Source: Methanobrevibacter sp.
Lineage (GTDB): Archaea; Methanobacteriota; Methanobacteria; Methanobacteriales; Methanobacteriaceae
Assembly: GCA_021442885.1 (NCBI GenBank)
Contig: JABUVA010000025.1
Coordinates: forward strand, 7,747-13,490
DNA: 5,744 nucleotides
Direction of reading: 5' to 3'
Shown: positions 5,623 to 5,744 of the stretch, one piece after another
Layout of the letters: each line of letters starts with the position of its first letter
How positions within the stretch are numbered: the first letter of the stretch is position 1
The notes under the pieces: model-generated
The model's input: only the letters and a program-made list of their open reading frames with translations
Databases searched by the model: none
Told to the model about the DNA's origin: nothing
Position numbers and translations under genes: made by a program

Positions 5623-5641
5623 TTAAAATTTTTATAAAAAT

Positions 5642-5646
5642 GTGAT
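5642..5646 (+). promoter_or_regulatory. GTGAT Shine-Dalgarno for the gene at 5650
   Basis: GTGAT pairs with the extended archaeal anti-SD (GGAGGTGATC) and lies 3 bases before the ATG, a usual spacing for the GGTGAT register. Confidence 0.55.
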
Positions 5647-5649
5647 ATT

Positions 5650-5744
5650 ATGAAAAAGATATTTCTTACACTTCTGTTAATGATAGTAGCTATAGGATGT
5701 GTTTCTGCACATGATAACAACACAACTGATATAGCTTCAAACGA
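5650..5744 (+). CDS. Secreted protein with signal peptide (3' partial)
   Basis: Only 31 codons are visible. The protein opens with MKKIFLTLLLMIVAIGCVSA, a classical Sec signal peptide: a Lys-Lys n-region, an uninterrupted hydrophobic core, and a VSA cleavage site before H21. The mature start HDNNTTDIASN is polar and Asn/Thr-rich. AIGC at 14-17 also resembles a lipobox, so lipid anchoring at C17 is possible. Methanobrevibacter-like archaea carry many adhesin-like surface proteins with this kind of start, but too little is visible to name a family. It has its own SD and promoter-like sequences and lies 230 bases after the operon's last gene, so it is a separate transcription unit. Confidence 0.7.
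   Translation, partial: MKKIFLTLLLMIVAIGCVSAHDNNTTDIASN

Noticed and set aside
5629..5640. Palindrome TTTTTATAAAAA as a TATA box
   Set aside because: It is only 9 bases before the ATG, so transcription would start inside the gene; its symmetry is trivial in A/T-only sequence.
1..5744. CRISPR array, tRNA/rRNA, insertion sequence or prophage signals
   Set aside because: No regularly spaced repeats, no cloverleaf-like or conserved rRNA sequence, no transposase or integrase frame, and uniform AT-rich codon use across the operon.

Overview
The window looks like part of an AT-rich hydrogenotrophic methanogen genome, most likely a Methanobacteriales archaeon of the Methanobrevibacter type. The reasons are the gene content (two polyferredoxins, a formylmethanofuran:H4MPT formyltransferase-like protein), the low G+C by eye, Shine-Dalgarno sequences of the GGAGG/GGTGAT type, and archaeal TATA-like and oligo-T control signals. 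The genus is an inference from these features, not something the sequence proves.

Bases 1-5419 read as one dense plus-strand transcription unit. It starts inside a polyferredoxin (7 cluster motifs visible, 5' end missing). A HAD-superfamily protein (EhaR type), a formyltransferase-like protein, a PfkB-family sugar/nucleoside kinase, a second polyferredoxin and a CBS-pair protein follow. Intergenic gaps are 22, 15 (or 0), 10, 1 and 1 bases, and most starts have an SD inside or just before the previous stop. This order fits the distal, hydrophilic end of the energy-converting hydrogenase A (eha) operon of Methanobacteriales, which is known to encode a 6- and a 10-cluster polyferredoxin and several non-conserved hydrophilic proteins. 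The membrane and NiFe subunits would lie upstream, outside the window.

A working model (inference): Eha uses the ion gradient to drive H2-dependent reduction of ferredoxin, which feeds CO2 reduction to formylmethanofuran. The polyferredoxins would be the electron wires. The formyltransferase-like protein would dock at, or act on, the product of that step. The kinase, the HAD protein and the CBS protein look like an accessory or regulatory layer whose substrates are unknown.

The unit ends at a strong hairpin plus oligo-T terminator (5408-5454) that overlaps the last codons of the CBS gene. Bases 5420-5649 are non-coding and unusually structured: a second possible terminator hairpin, two inverted repeats, a perfect palindrome next to a TATA-like box, three copies of an AATTGTYTA motif, and a leader hairpin. 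This region probably serves a new gene starting at 5650, which encodes a signal peptide and runs off the end of the window.
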